This document shows, piece by piece, positions 7,305 through 12,337 of a stretch of DNA of 12,337 nucleotides. Origin of the DNA: Verrucomicrobiota bacterium (GTDB lineage Bacteria > Verrucomicrobiota > Verrucomicrobiia > Limisphaerales > JAHEOI01); contig JAHEOI010000184.1 of the NCBI GenBank assembly GCA_018610125.1, positions 1 to 12,337 on the forward strand, written 5' to 3'. A program made the translations under genes and the position numbers. The notes beneath the pieces are model-generated. The model had not been told where the DNA came from. It made no database searches and was given only the letters and a program-made list of their open reading frames with translations. How positions within the stretch are numbered: position 1 is the stretch's first letter; each line of letters starts with the position of its first letter.

Positions 7305-8176
7305 TAAAGCGACTCGCTCCCCTTCTGCCACCCGACCAGGTACGCGAGGATCAGTTCCGGCAAATCGTCGCTGTAGCCGCCTTCGAGCAGGCTGAAGGTC
7401 GGATAGCCAAGCCGGCCAATGCGCTCACCGAGCCACTGGAAGTCCTCACTCTCCAAGGTCTCATTGCTTAAAGGGTCCTTACGATAAGCATCAAACCCGG
7501 CCGAGACAGCCACCAATTGAGGATTGAAATCCCGAAGGGCGTCCAATGAACGCTCAAAGATCCCACGGTACTCTTCCTGTGGCGTTCCGGGTCGGACAGG
7601 AAAATTGTAACAGTTGCCGAACGATTCGGTGCCGGTTCCCGGGAAGCAGGGGTGCTGGTGAATCGAGAAAAATGCCGTCCCGGGTTTGTTATGAAGGATG
7701 GCCTCGGTCCCGTTACCGTGATGGACATCAAAATCGTAAACGGCGACCCGCTCATATCCCCGGTTCAAGGCCTCCTGGACCGCAATGGCAATGTTATTCA
7801 AGTAACAAAAGCCCATGATCTTGTCTTGGGTGGCATGATGCCCCGGAGGTCGCATCAGGCTGAAGGCCTTTTCTCCCCGGTCGGCACAATCGAGGGCCTT
7901 CAACGCCGCACCAACCGACAGACGGGCACACTCCCCAATGTTTGGGAAATACGGCGTGTCGGGATCCAAGTCAAACGGCTGATCGAGCTGCGCCACCAGA
8001 TCTTTGGTATGCACTCGGATCAATTGCTCTTGCCCCACCGATGACGGGCGTTCCCAGTCGAGCGATATCTCGTGCTGCGCTTGCAGGTGTTTAATGCTCC
8101 GAGACACGCGAGCCGGCCGTTCCGGATGGCCCGACTGCTGATACTCGAGACAGCGCTCGTCGTTGATAATCTTCAT
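7304..8176 (-). CDS. Histone deacetylase superfamily amidohydrolase
   Basis: This 290-residue protein belongs to the zinc-dependent arginase/deacetylase fold used by class I/II HDACs and bacterial HDAC-like amidohydrolases. Numbered from the ATG at 8174-8176: N-terminal GHPERPARV at 16-24, the His dyad in RPPGHHA (H113, H114), the DFDVHHGNGT motif with zinc ligands D150 and H152, SAGFDA with the third ligand D229, and EGGY with the transition-state Tyr Y268. All catalytic residues are intact. A GTG start at 8183-8185 would add three residues, but it sits directly on the purine-rich GAGAAA stretch, whereas the ATG is about nine bases from it, so I prefer the ATG. The physiological substrate cannot be read from sequence: acetylated proteins, polyamines and acetoin-related roles are known in this superfamily. 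It is monocistronic by context and convergent with ileS. Confidence 0.93.
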   Translation of the reverse strand: MKIINDERCLEYQQSGHPERPARVSRSIKHLQAQHEISLDWERPSSVGQEQLIRVHTKDLVAQLDQPFDLDPDTPYFPNIGECARLSVGAALKALDCADRGEKAFSLMRPPGHHATQDKIMGFCYLNNIAIAVQEALNRGYERVAVYDFDVHHGNGTEAILHNKPGTAFFSIHQHPCFPGTGTESFGNCYNFPVRPGTPQEEYRGIFERSLDALRDFNPQLVAVSAGFDAYRKDPLSNETLESEDFQWLGERIGRLGYPTFSLLEGGYSDDLPELILAYLVGWQKGSESL

Positions 8177-8474
8177 GGCTCGCACTTTCTCTATTCGGGA
8201 TTGGAAAGGAATTCGTGTGCCATTTCCTTTTTCTTTTCCCGGCCCCTTATTCGATTCGATCCGCTCAAGCTCAAATTACCATCTTGACCGATGTTGGCAA
8301 CGCCGCAGCACGGTCATTTCCCCCGCCCCGCAAAGTTGCGAATCCGAGAAGGGGGGCACCGGGGACTATGACCCTATCCGGGAAGGAGGCGCTAACCCCG
8401 TGGACCTCCCTGATAGGGACGTTCTCCCGGACGTTCCACTTGTATCATAACCGCGACGGCCTATCCTATTAACG
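8177..8474. other. Divergent intergenic region between deacetylase and yggS genes (no gene)
   Basis: This 298-bp region must hold the starts of both the leftward deacetylase and rightward yggS transcripts. Its left part is pyrimidine-rich on the plus strand (roughly 8220-8252). The middle contains the near-palindrome CGCAAAGTTGCG at 8329-8340. The right part is the dense repeat cluster described separately. TATCAT at 8443-8448 is a possible -10 for yggS but lacks a good -35. Short open frames crossing the region show no protein-like features and I do not call them. Confidence 0.5.
8357..8436 (+). promoter_or_regulatory. Candidate structured leader or multi-site operator upstream of yggS
   Basis: Several perfect pairings are packed into 80 bp. 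CCCTATC at 8372-8378 pairs with GATAGGG at 8412-8418. Nested inside, GGAGG at 8385-8389 pairs with CCTCC at 8405-8409. TCCGGGA at 8377-8383 pairs with TCCCGGA at 8425-8431, crossing the first stem, as in an H-type pseudoknot or a switch between two folds. CACCGGGG at 8357-8364 can also pair with CCCCGTG at 8396-8402 with one bulge. At DNA level, TCCCTgatAGGGA at 8407-8419 is a 13-bp palindrome, and GGACGTTC occurs twice at 12-bp spacing (8417-8424, 8429-8436). It lies 39-118 bp ahead of the yggS ATG. I do not recognise a known riboswitch. Whether it is transcribed depends on the unmapped start site. Confidence 0.4.
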
Positions 8475-9158
8475 ATGGATATCGCCGAGAACCTGAGCCA
8501 AATTCAAGAGAGGATTAAGCAAGCCTGCGCCCGTAGCGGGCGTTCGCCCCGGGACGTCACGCTGGTGGGGGTCGCCAAGAATCAGCCTCCCGAAAAAATA
8601 CGCGCTGCGGCCGATCTGGGCGTACGCCACTTTGGCGAGAATCGGGTTCAAGAGGCGAAGATCAAGTCTCAAGAATGCCCCGCGGGCTTGGACTGGCACA
8701 TGATTGGCCACTTACAGTCCAACAAGTGTCGGGACGCGGTCCACCTTTTTGAGATGATCGAAAGCATCGACTCCCGACACTTGGCTGAAAACGTCAATCG
8801 AGCTGCCGAGCGTGAAGGCAAGACCATGCCGATCCTCCTTCAAGTCAATGTGGCTGGGGAAGCCAGCAAGTTCGGTTACACCCCTGAGCAGATTCGGGAA
8901 GACCTTCTGATCATTAACCAACTCCCGGCCATCGAAATCCATGGCCTCATGACGATTGCTCCATACACCACCACCCCCGAGCGCGTGCGCCCCTGCTTCA
9001 AGCGGCTCCGGGAGCTTAAGACCGACCTTGAACAGCAATTGGGCGCGCCGTTGCCCCATCTCAGCATGGGGATGAGCGGCGATTTCGAGACCGCCATCGA
9101 AGAGGGAGCCACCCTGGTGCGCATCGGTACTCTTTTGTTTGGCTCACGTTCCGGATAA
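8475..9158 (+). CDS. yggS: YggS/PROSC-family pyridoxal phosphate homeostasis protein
   Basis: This 227-residue single-domain protein has the alanine-racemase-like TIM barrel of the YggS family (usual length about 230). It binds PLP without known catalysis and buffers cellular B6 vitamers, affecting amino-acid and cofactor pools. The PLP-binding lysine is K35 in LVGVAKNQP, equivalent to K36 of E. coli YggS. Other family marks are HFGENRVQE at 52-60, WHMIGHLQSNK at 74-84, QVNVAGEASKFG, HGLMTIAP, SMGMSGDF at 197-204 and VRIGTLLFG at 215-223, which cradle the phosphate. The ATG at 8475 has no visible Shine-Dalgarno sequence (CCTATTAAC precedes it), but it gives the family's normal N-terminus and no upstream alternative is better. 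It is preceded by the repeat cluster at 8357-8436 and followed after 50 bp by a small hypothetical gene that may be cotranscribed. Confidence 0.96.
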   Translation: MDIAENLSQIQERIKQACARSGRSPRDVTLVGVAKNQPPEKIRAAADLGVRHFGENRVQEAKIKSQECPAGLDWHMIGHLQSNKCRDAVHLFEMIESIDSRHLAENVNRAAEREGKTMPILLQVNVAGEASKFGYTPEQIREDLLIINQLPAIEIHGLMTIAPYTTTPERVRPCFKRLRELKTDLEQQLGAPLPHLSMGMSGDFETAIEEGATLVRIGTLLFGSRSG

Positions 9159-9208
9159 CCTCTCAATTTTTCCTTTTCACCCCGCTCGGTGATGCATAGT
9201 TTCCTAGT

Positions 9209-9574
9209 GTGACGGTTGAGACATTTCAGAAGGAAATCGACGAGGCACTCAAGGCGTTCGACAAATACGTGGTCTGTTTGGAAAAGACCCCGGAAGAATG
9301 TCGAGCTTCGCTGAATTCCTTGATCAAAAAGGCGATCAAAGCTTACGAAAACCGCGATGCCAATCAGCGGCATGGGATCGCCTTGGATCGGCAGGTCACA
9401 GTCATCCTTAGCCAAAGCGACAGCGACCGCCCGTTATGCGGGATCTATTTCAACCTCCATTCGCCTTACATCCAAAAGAAAAGCACCCAGCAAGGAGAGG
9501 AACAAGGGCAACAATCGGAAGGTTCCGGTGAATCAGGCGGTTCCGGCGAATCGAGCGAAGAAGCCGAGGCCTAA
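9209..9574 (+). CDS. Hypothetical protein with acidic, Gly/Ser/Glu-rich C-terminal tail
   Basis: I do not recognise this 121-residue protein. Residues 1-50 look helical and charged, with two cysteines (C23, C30) in LEKTPEEC-type sequence. Residues 55-90 read as beta-strand-like (DRQVTVILSQ, CGIYFNLHSPY). Residues 92-121 are low complexity, rich in Gln, Gly, Ser and Glu, and probably disordered. There is no signal peptide or membrane segment, so it should be cytoplasmic. The start is a GTG at 9209 with no clear ribosome site, and no in-frame ATG is available upstream. Evidence that it is real: it fills the gap between yggS and the convergent lipoprotein gene, has a globular-looking core with normal codon use, and no better frame competes. 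It may be cotranscribed with yggS. Confidence 0.62.
   Translation: MTVETFQKEIDEALKAFDKYVVCLEKTPEECRASLNSLIKKAIKAYENRDANQRHGIALDRQVTVILSQSDSDRPLCGIYFNLHSPYIQKKSTQQGEEQGQQSEGSGESGGSGESSEEAEA
9521..9556 (+). repeat. 18-bp tandem duplication inside the hypothetical gene
   Basis: Two adjacent 18-bp units (9521-9538 and 9539-9556) both begin GGTTCCGG and differ at three positions. They encode GSGESG and GSGESS in the tail of the protein at 9209-9574. This looks like a short coding duplication that lengthened a disordered tail and could vary in copy number between strains. Confidence 0.6.
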
Positions 9575-9591
9575 GCACCGGATGCCTTCTC

Positions 9592-10098
9592 TCATTTCTG
9601 GCGGACCTCATCCCCTCGCTGGGCTGCACCGCTGATGAGGTCGGCAGTGACGAGGTTGTTCATTGTCGGATCGGTCACTCGAACCGTGCCGATCGCTTTT
9701 CCATTTCGAAACACCTTCAGCTCCGTGCCTGCGGCCGGCATCCGCGACGGCAGAAATTCCAGCACAACAAACTCGAGCTTCGGATTCACTGAGACCACTT
9801 CCCCTCTCGCGGGAAACACGGCAGTTACGCCCTCATCCGGTTTCCTTTTCTTCTTCCGGGATTGGGCCTGATCCCCGTTGGCGCTGTCAGTGCGCGCTCT
9901 TCCGTAGGGGCTCTCACTGCTTCGCCTTCCCGACACGTTATTTTCCGGCGCCCGCTTGCTTGCTGCGGACTTTTGCCTGCCGGCCGACTTCTGTTTCATC
10001 TCAAATTCACGATGAATCAGCCCGCTATCCTCCTCAATCGGCTGCCTCACACAGCTCGATGCCACGCCAAGTACCCCGATCAGGAAAAGTCGATGCAC
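9592..10098 (-). CDS. Putative lipoprotein with C-terminal beta-rich domain (Verrucomicrobiota-type)
   Basis: The 168-residue product starts with a short lipoprotein signal: MHR, a hydrophobic stretch LFLIGVLGVA, and a lipobox ending ASSC with C16 as the predicted lipidated residue. Residues about 20-85 form a polar, Lys/Arg/Ser-rich, probably disordered linker that includes RKKKRKP. Residues about 90-168 form a compact domain containing GEVVSVNPKLEFVVLEF and then GTELKVFRNGKAIGTVRV and a closing GDEVR. I recall similar GxVxxVNxxxxFVV...VGxVRV domains as small secreted or lipoprotein modules in Verrucomicrobiota; their function is not established. The start is GTG at 10096-10098, eight bases after AAGGA; a GTG two codons upstream (10104) is only two bases from AAGGA and so is less likely. 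It converges on the gene ending at 9574. Confidence 0.76.
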   Translation of the reverse strand: MHRLFLIGVLGVASSCVRQPIEEDSGLIHREFEMKQKSAGRQKSAASKRAPENNVSGRRSSESPYGRARTDSANGDQAQSRKKKRKPDEGVTAVFPARGEVVSVNPKLEFVVLEFLPSRMPAAGTELKVFRNGKAIGTVRVTDPTMNNLVTADLISGAAQRGDEVRQK

Positions 10099-10206
10099 AG
10101 TCACAATCCTTCACTTAACGTTGCTTCTGACTGGGCGTCAATGTCCCAATCCGCCGAGCGAATCGATGTCCCTCTCTGGATCGGGTTTTTGTCCCCGACG
10201 CCCAAC

Positions 10207-10231
10207 AGCGGCCCGCAGCGGAGTGCGGGCC
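10207..10231. repeat. REP-like GC-rich hairpin element
   Basis: GGCCCGCA at 10210-10217 and TGCGGGCC at 10224-10231 form a perfect 8-bp stem around a 6-nt GCGGAG loop. There is no T tract on either side, so it is not an intrinsic terminator. The 20-mer at 10207-10226 recurs at 7285-7304 with two mismatches, which supports a dispersed repeat family. Short hairpins of this style are abundant intergenic repeats in some bacteria; I recall similar ones in Verrucomicrobiota. Confidence 0.6.
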
Positions 10232-10280
10232 CTACCACGGTCAAGTCCACCGTCCTCCTTCTTCTTTGCTCGTGGTCTTC

Positions 10281-10309
10281 TTGGCGGCTTCGGATCTAAC
10301 GCGTAAATT
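10281..10309 (+). promoter_or_regulatory. Possible queA promoter giving a near-leaderless transcript
   Basis: TTGGCG at 10281-10286 and TAAATT at 10304-10309 are each four-of-six matches to the sigma70 hexamers with an exact 17-bp spacer. Transcription would start near 10315-10317, on the queA GTG itself. The absence of any Shine-Dalgarno sequence before that GTG fits a leaderless transcript, but the hexamers are weak. Confidence 0.3.
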
Positions 10310-10315
10310 GCATTT

Positions 10316-11389
10316 GTGCGGACGAGCGAATTCGACTATGACCTCCCTGAGGAACTGATCGCCCAAAGCCCGACCGAAGAAAGGGACCGGTCGCGGCTCT
10401 TGGTGATGGATCGTTCCCGAGAGACGCTGGCGCATCGCCAGTTTTCGCAGGTGATCGAGTATTTGCGCCCGGGAGACGCCCTGGTACTCAACGACACCCG
10501 GGTCATTCCCGCAAGGCTTCGCGGTCGTAAAGTCGGGTCAAACGGGCGGATTGAGCTTTTCCTGCTCGAACAGAATGCCCCGCTGGACTGGTGGGCATTG
10601 GCTCGACCGGGCAAACGCCTACGCCCGGGAAACACGGTTCGCCTTGACGACACCGAAGGGAATCGGACAGACATCACCGCCACAATCGTCAACAAAGAGT
10701 CGGAGAGCGGACGCTACCGCATCCGATTTTCCGGGACTCACTCCCTCTTCGAGATCCTACCTCAATTGGGAGAAATCCCCTTACCTCCGTATATCCAACG
10801 CGCAGCAAGGCCGATCGAAGATGGCAGGCGTTACCAGACAGTCTACAGTCGTGTTTCCGGTTCCGTTGCCGCACCGACCGCCGGCCTCCACTTCACCGCC
10901 CCCCTGCTCAAGTCGATTGCCGCCGCCGGAATCCGAATAGGGTATCTCACCCTTCATGTCGGTTACGGCACCTTTTCGCCGGTCCAGACCGAGCGAGTCG
11001 AAGATCATCCGATCCATTGTGAGTGGTACGATATCTCTCATGAGACGGCATCGCTCATTACGGACGTGCGTCAATCCGGCGGACGCATCGTCGCAGTCGG
11101 CACCACCACCGTCCGAGTCCTGGAGGCGATCGCATCCACCCACAGAGGAAAGTTGGTGGCTTCGTCGGGCTATACCAACCATTTTATTTATCCCCCATAC
11201 CGATTCCAAATCGTTGACGCCTTGATCACGAACTTCCATCTCCCGCGCTCGAGCTTGCTCCTTTTGGTGAGCGCCTTTGCCTCGCCGGGAGAGACTTCCG
11301 GACGCGATCGAATCCTCGCGGCCTATCGGGAGGCAATCGACCAACGTTACCGCTTCTACAGCTATGGAGACGCCATGCTCATCATTTGA
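10316..11389 (+). CDS. queA: S-adenosylmethionine:tRNA ribosyltransferase-isomerase
   Basis: This 357-residue protein is a full-length QueA (E. coli 356 aa). It transfers and isomerises the ribosyl part of SAM onto 7-aminomethyl-7-deazaguanine at tRNA position 34, making epoxyqueuosine in the queuosine pathway. Family marks are MRTSEFDYDLPEELIAQ at 1-17, NDTRVIPARLRG at 59-70, HVGYGTFSPVQTE at 214-226, HCEWY, and TNFHLPRSSLLLLVSAFA at 305-322, ending FYSYGDAMLII. The start is GTG at 10316; an in-frame TAA lies 12 bp upstream (10304-10306), and this start gives the standard N-terminus. No ribosome site is visible, consistent with a leaderless message. Its last 26 bp overlap the next gene. No other queuosine genes are in the window. 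Confidence 0.98.
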   Translation: MRTSEFDYDLPEELIAQSPTEERDRSRLLVMDRSRETLAHRQFSQVIEYLRPGDALVLNDTRVIPARLRGRKVGSNGRIELFLLEQNAPLDWWALARPGKRLRPGNTVRLDDTEGNRTDITATIVNKESESGRYRIRFSGTHSLFEILPQLGEIPLPPYIQRAARPIEDGRRYQTVYSRVSGSVAAPTAGLHFTAPLLKSIAAAGIRIGYLTLHVGYGTFSPVQTERVEDHPIHCEWYDISHETASLITDVRQSGGRIVAVGTTTVRVLEAIASTHRGKLVASSGYTNHFIYPPYRFQIVDALITNFHLPRSSLLLLVSAFASPGETSGRDRILAAYREAIDQRYRFYSYGDAMLII

Positions 11390-12113
11390 CTGTCCGGACG
11401 ATCCGGCTCATGAGCTCCCTTTTGTGTTTTTGAATCTGGCCATCAGCGCCGACGGGAAGATCGCAACCGCGAACCGGCGTGTGACCTCATTCACAAGCTC
11501 CGAGGATCACGATCATCTCTTGGAGCTCCGCAGCTATGCCGATGCCGTCATGGCAGGCGCGCGGACCGTCGACACGGAAGCCGTCAACATGGGTCCGGGA
11601 CCCAAGCCATACCGAGACAAGCGAATCGCTCGCGGACTCAAGCCGTATAACCTTCGCGTTGTCGTCAGCGGATCGGGCACGTTGAATCCGGGAGCCACCC
11701 TTTTTGAGAAACGGTTTTCGCCCATTGTTGTCGTAACGACTGAGAACGCCGGCCAAGAACGGCTCGACCGTCTTCGCGGCGTGGCGGATCATGTTCAAGT
11801 CAGCGGTGCCGCCGAAATCGACTTCAAAGCAACACTCCAATGGCTCTATCGAGATTGGGGTGTGCGAAGCCTGCTCTGTGAAGGCGGAAGTTACCTCAAT
11901 GCCGCTCTCTTTCAGGCCCGGTTGGTACACCGGCTTCACTTGACCATCTCCCCCAAGATCATTGGCGGGACGGACGCCCCGACCTTGATCGACGGACCGC
12001 TGGCCGACCGCCTCGATGACGCCGTCGAATTCGAACTGCAATCCCGAAAAGAAGGCCGTGAAGAGCTCTTCACTGTCTACCGGGTGGTTGGGCTGAGTGG
12101 GGGAGTGGTTTGA
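11364..12113 (+). CDS. RibD C-terminal-domain reductase (stand-alone, dihydrofolate-reductase-like fold)
   Basis: From an ATG at 11364 this encodes 249 residues with one RibD_C domain. Marks: FVFLNLAISADGKIAT at 20-35, YADAVMAGARTVDTEAVNM at 58-76, RVVVSGSGTLNP at 98-109, LLCEGGSYLNAALF at 170-183 (the conserved EGG nucleotide/substrate loop) and TISPKIIGGTDAPTLIDG at 194-211. Such enzymes use NADPH to reduce the ribosyl side chain of the pyrimidine intermediate in riboflavin synthesis. The zinc deaminase domain of bifunctional RibD is absent, so it resembles archaeal/fungal single-domain reductases or the broad dihydrofolate reductase family proteins; the true substrate is uncertain. The frame stays open upstream to 11277, but the ATG at 11364 leaves only about 20 residues before the domain. 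It overlaps queA by 26 bp and lacks a ribosome site, suggesting translational coupling. Confidence 0.86.
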   Translation: METPCSSFDCPDDPAHELPFVFLNLAISADGKIATANRRVTSFTSSEDHDHLLELRSYADAVMAGARTVDTEAVNMGPGPKPYRDKRIARGLKPYNLRVVVSGSGTLNPGATLFEKRFSPIVVVTTENAGQERLDRLRGVADHVQVSGAAEIDFKATLQWLYRDWGVRSLLCEGGSYLNAALFQARLVHRLHLTISPKIIGGTDAPTLIDGPLADRLDDAVEFELQSRKEGREELFTVYRVVGLSGGVV

Positions 12114-12154
12114 GCTCCATCTCTTCTTTATTCGCGCCCTTCGCGGGTATACCA

Positions 12155-12337
12155 TCACCGACCCGCCTTGGTTTCGACCCACCGTGCGGCAAGCCATAGC
12201 CAATCCCCAAATCGGTTCAGAAAGCTCAATATTTCCGGATTCAGGAGCTGCCCGCTTTCGTCCAGCGCCTGAGCCCGTCGCTCCGCACGGCGACAAACTG
12301 TGCGGGCAATATCCAAAGCGGCCGAGACCGGCGTCCC
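12155..12337 (-). CDS. Cob(I)alamin adenosyltransferase, PduO/MMAB type, C-terminal part
   Basis: The last 60 residues of a minus-strand gene enter from the right edge; the stop is TGA at 12155-12157. The visible part carries ARTVCRRAER (residues 11-20 of the fragment), matching the ARxVCRRAER helix of human MMAB, where R186, R190, R191 and E193 line the ATP/cobalamin site. It is followed by FLNRFGDWLWLAAR at 39-52, the usual YLNRLSDxLFxLAR segment. The family transfers the adenosyl group of ATP to cob(I)alamin to make coenzyme B12. The frame uses the complete 183 bp without a stop. The gene converges on the RibD-like reductase with a 41-bp gap. The N-terminal ATP-binding region is outside the window, so completeness cannot be judged. 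Confidence 0.88.
   Translation of the reverse strand, partial: GTPVSAALDIARTVCRRAERRAQALDESGQLLNPEILSFLNRFGDWLWLAARWVETKAGR

Larger units (their letters stand above)
10099..10315. other. Divergent intergenic region between lipoprotein gene and queA (no gene)
   Basis: This 217-bp region separates two divergent genes. It holds an inverted repeat pair, TGGGCGTC at 10132-10139 and GACGCCCA at 10197-10204, 57 bp apart; a GC-rich REP-like hairpin at 10207-10231; and a possible queA promoter at 10281-10309. No open reading frame here looks real. Confidence 0.5.

Noticed and set aside
8370..8400. Small SRP (4.5S) RNA, because of a CCGGGAAGGAGGC stretch resembling the CCGGAAGGAAGC loop
   Set aside because: The tetraloop has an extra base, the conserved AGCAGCC side is not matched, and no long complementary 5'/3' ends bracket it.
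8407..8419. Tet-operator-like sequence TCCCTGATAGGGA
   Set aside because: Only the central palindrome resembles tetO, and no TetR-family regulator or efflux gene is nearby.
8163..8472. Small open frames of 85-95 codons between the deacetylase and yggS genes
   Set aside because: They overlap one another in different frames, have Arg/Pro/Ser-rich low-information products typical of non-coding high-GC DNA, and cross the repeat cluster.
9177..9192. Hairpin TCACC/GGTGA after yggS as a terminator
   Set aside because: The T-rich tract lies before the hairpin, not after it, and the stem is only 5 bp.
10210..10231. Intrinsic terminator
   Set aside because: The stem is strong, but neither strand has a T tract after it, and it sits between divergent gene starts, not after a gene end.
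11487..12296. 269-residue minus-strand open frame covering the RibD-like gene and the right-end gene
   Set aside because: In the right part, a different minus frame (12155-12337) gives a clear cobalamin adenosyltransferase C-terminus, and the plus strand gives a clear RibD_C domain. This frame is a shadow of both.

Overview
This is an ordinary, gene-dense chromosomal segment of a bacterium with about 57-60% GC (estimated by eye). The most likely source is Verrucomicrobiota (Opitutae / Puniceicoccales-like). I infer this from the small lipoprotein at 9592-10098, whose C-terminal domain I associate with that group, from the look of the IleRS (a KISKS-type signature loop), from the scarcity of clear Shine-Dalgarno sequences, and from a short GC-rich hairpin repeat of the REP type. 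The assignment is by recollection of protein style, not by a database search. I see no rRNA, tRNA, CRISPR array, transposase, phage gene or toxin-antitoxin module.

Left part (1-4198): a pyruvate dehydrogenase locus. On the minus strand, aceE (homodimeric E1, 565-3294) is followed by the start of aceF (E2, 1-316, running off the window). The 248-bp gap between them contains inverted repeats that could fold in mutually exclusive ways. Divergent from aceE lies a compact LplA-like lipoate-protein ligase (3476-4198), which plausibly lipoylates the E2 encoded next door. The 181-bp divergent promoter region holds two perfect 8-bp inverted repeats.

Middle (4199-9574): ileS, with a very good sigma70 promoter, runs convergently into a histone-deacetylase-superfamily amidohydrolase. 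Behind that gene, a 298-bp gap has a dense cluster of overlapping inverted and direct repeats ahead of a YggS-family PLP homeostasis gene. A small unrecognised gene with a Gly/Ser/Glu-rich tail follows.

Right part (9575-12337): a minus-strand lipoprotein gene, a 217-bp gap with a REP-like hairpin, then queA (queuosine tRNA modification) overlapping by 26 bp a stand-alone RibD C-terminal-type reductase. The C-terminal end of a PduO-type cobalamin adenosyltransferase enters on the minus strand at the right edge.

None of the protein genes forms an obviously new system. The observations that deserve a second look are non-coding: the structured leader of yggS, the aceE-aceF intercistronic element, the divergent aceE/lplA operator candidates, and the two-copy REP-like sequence.
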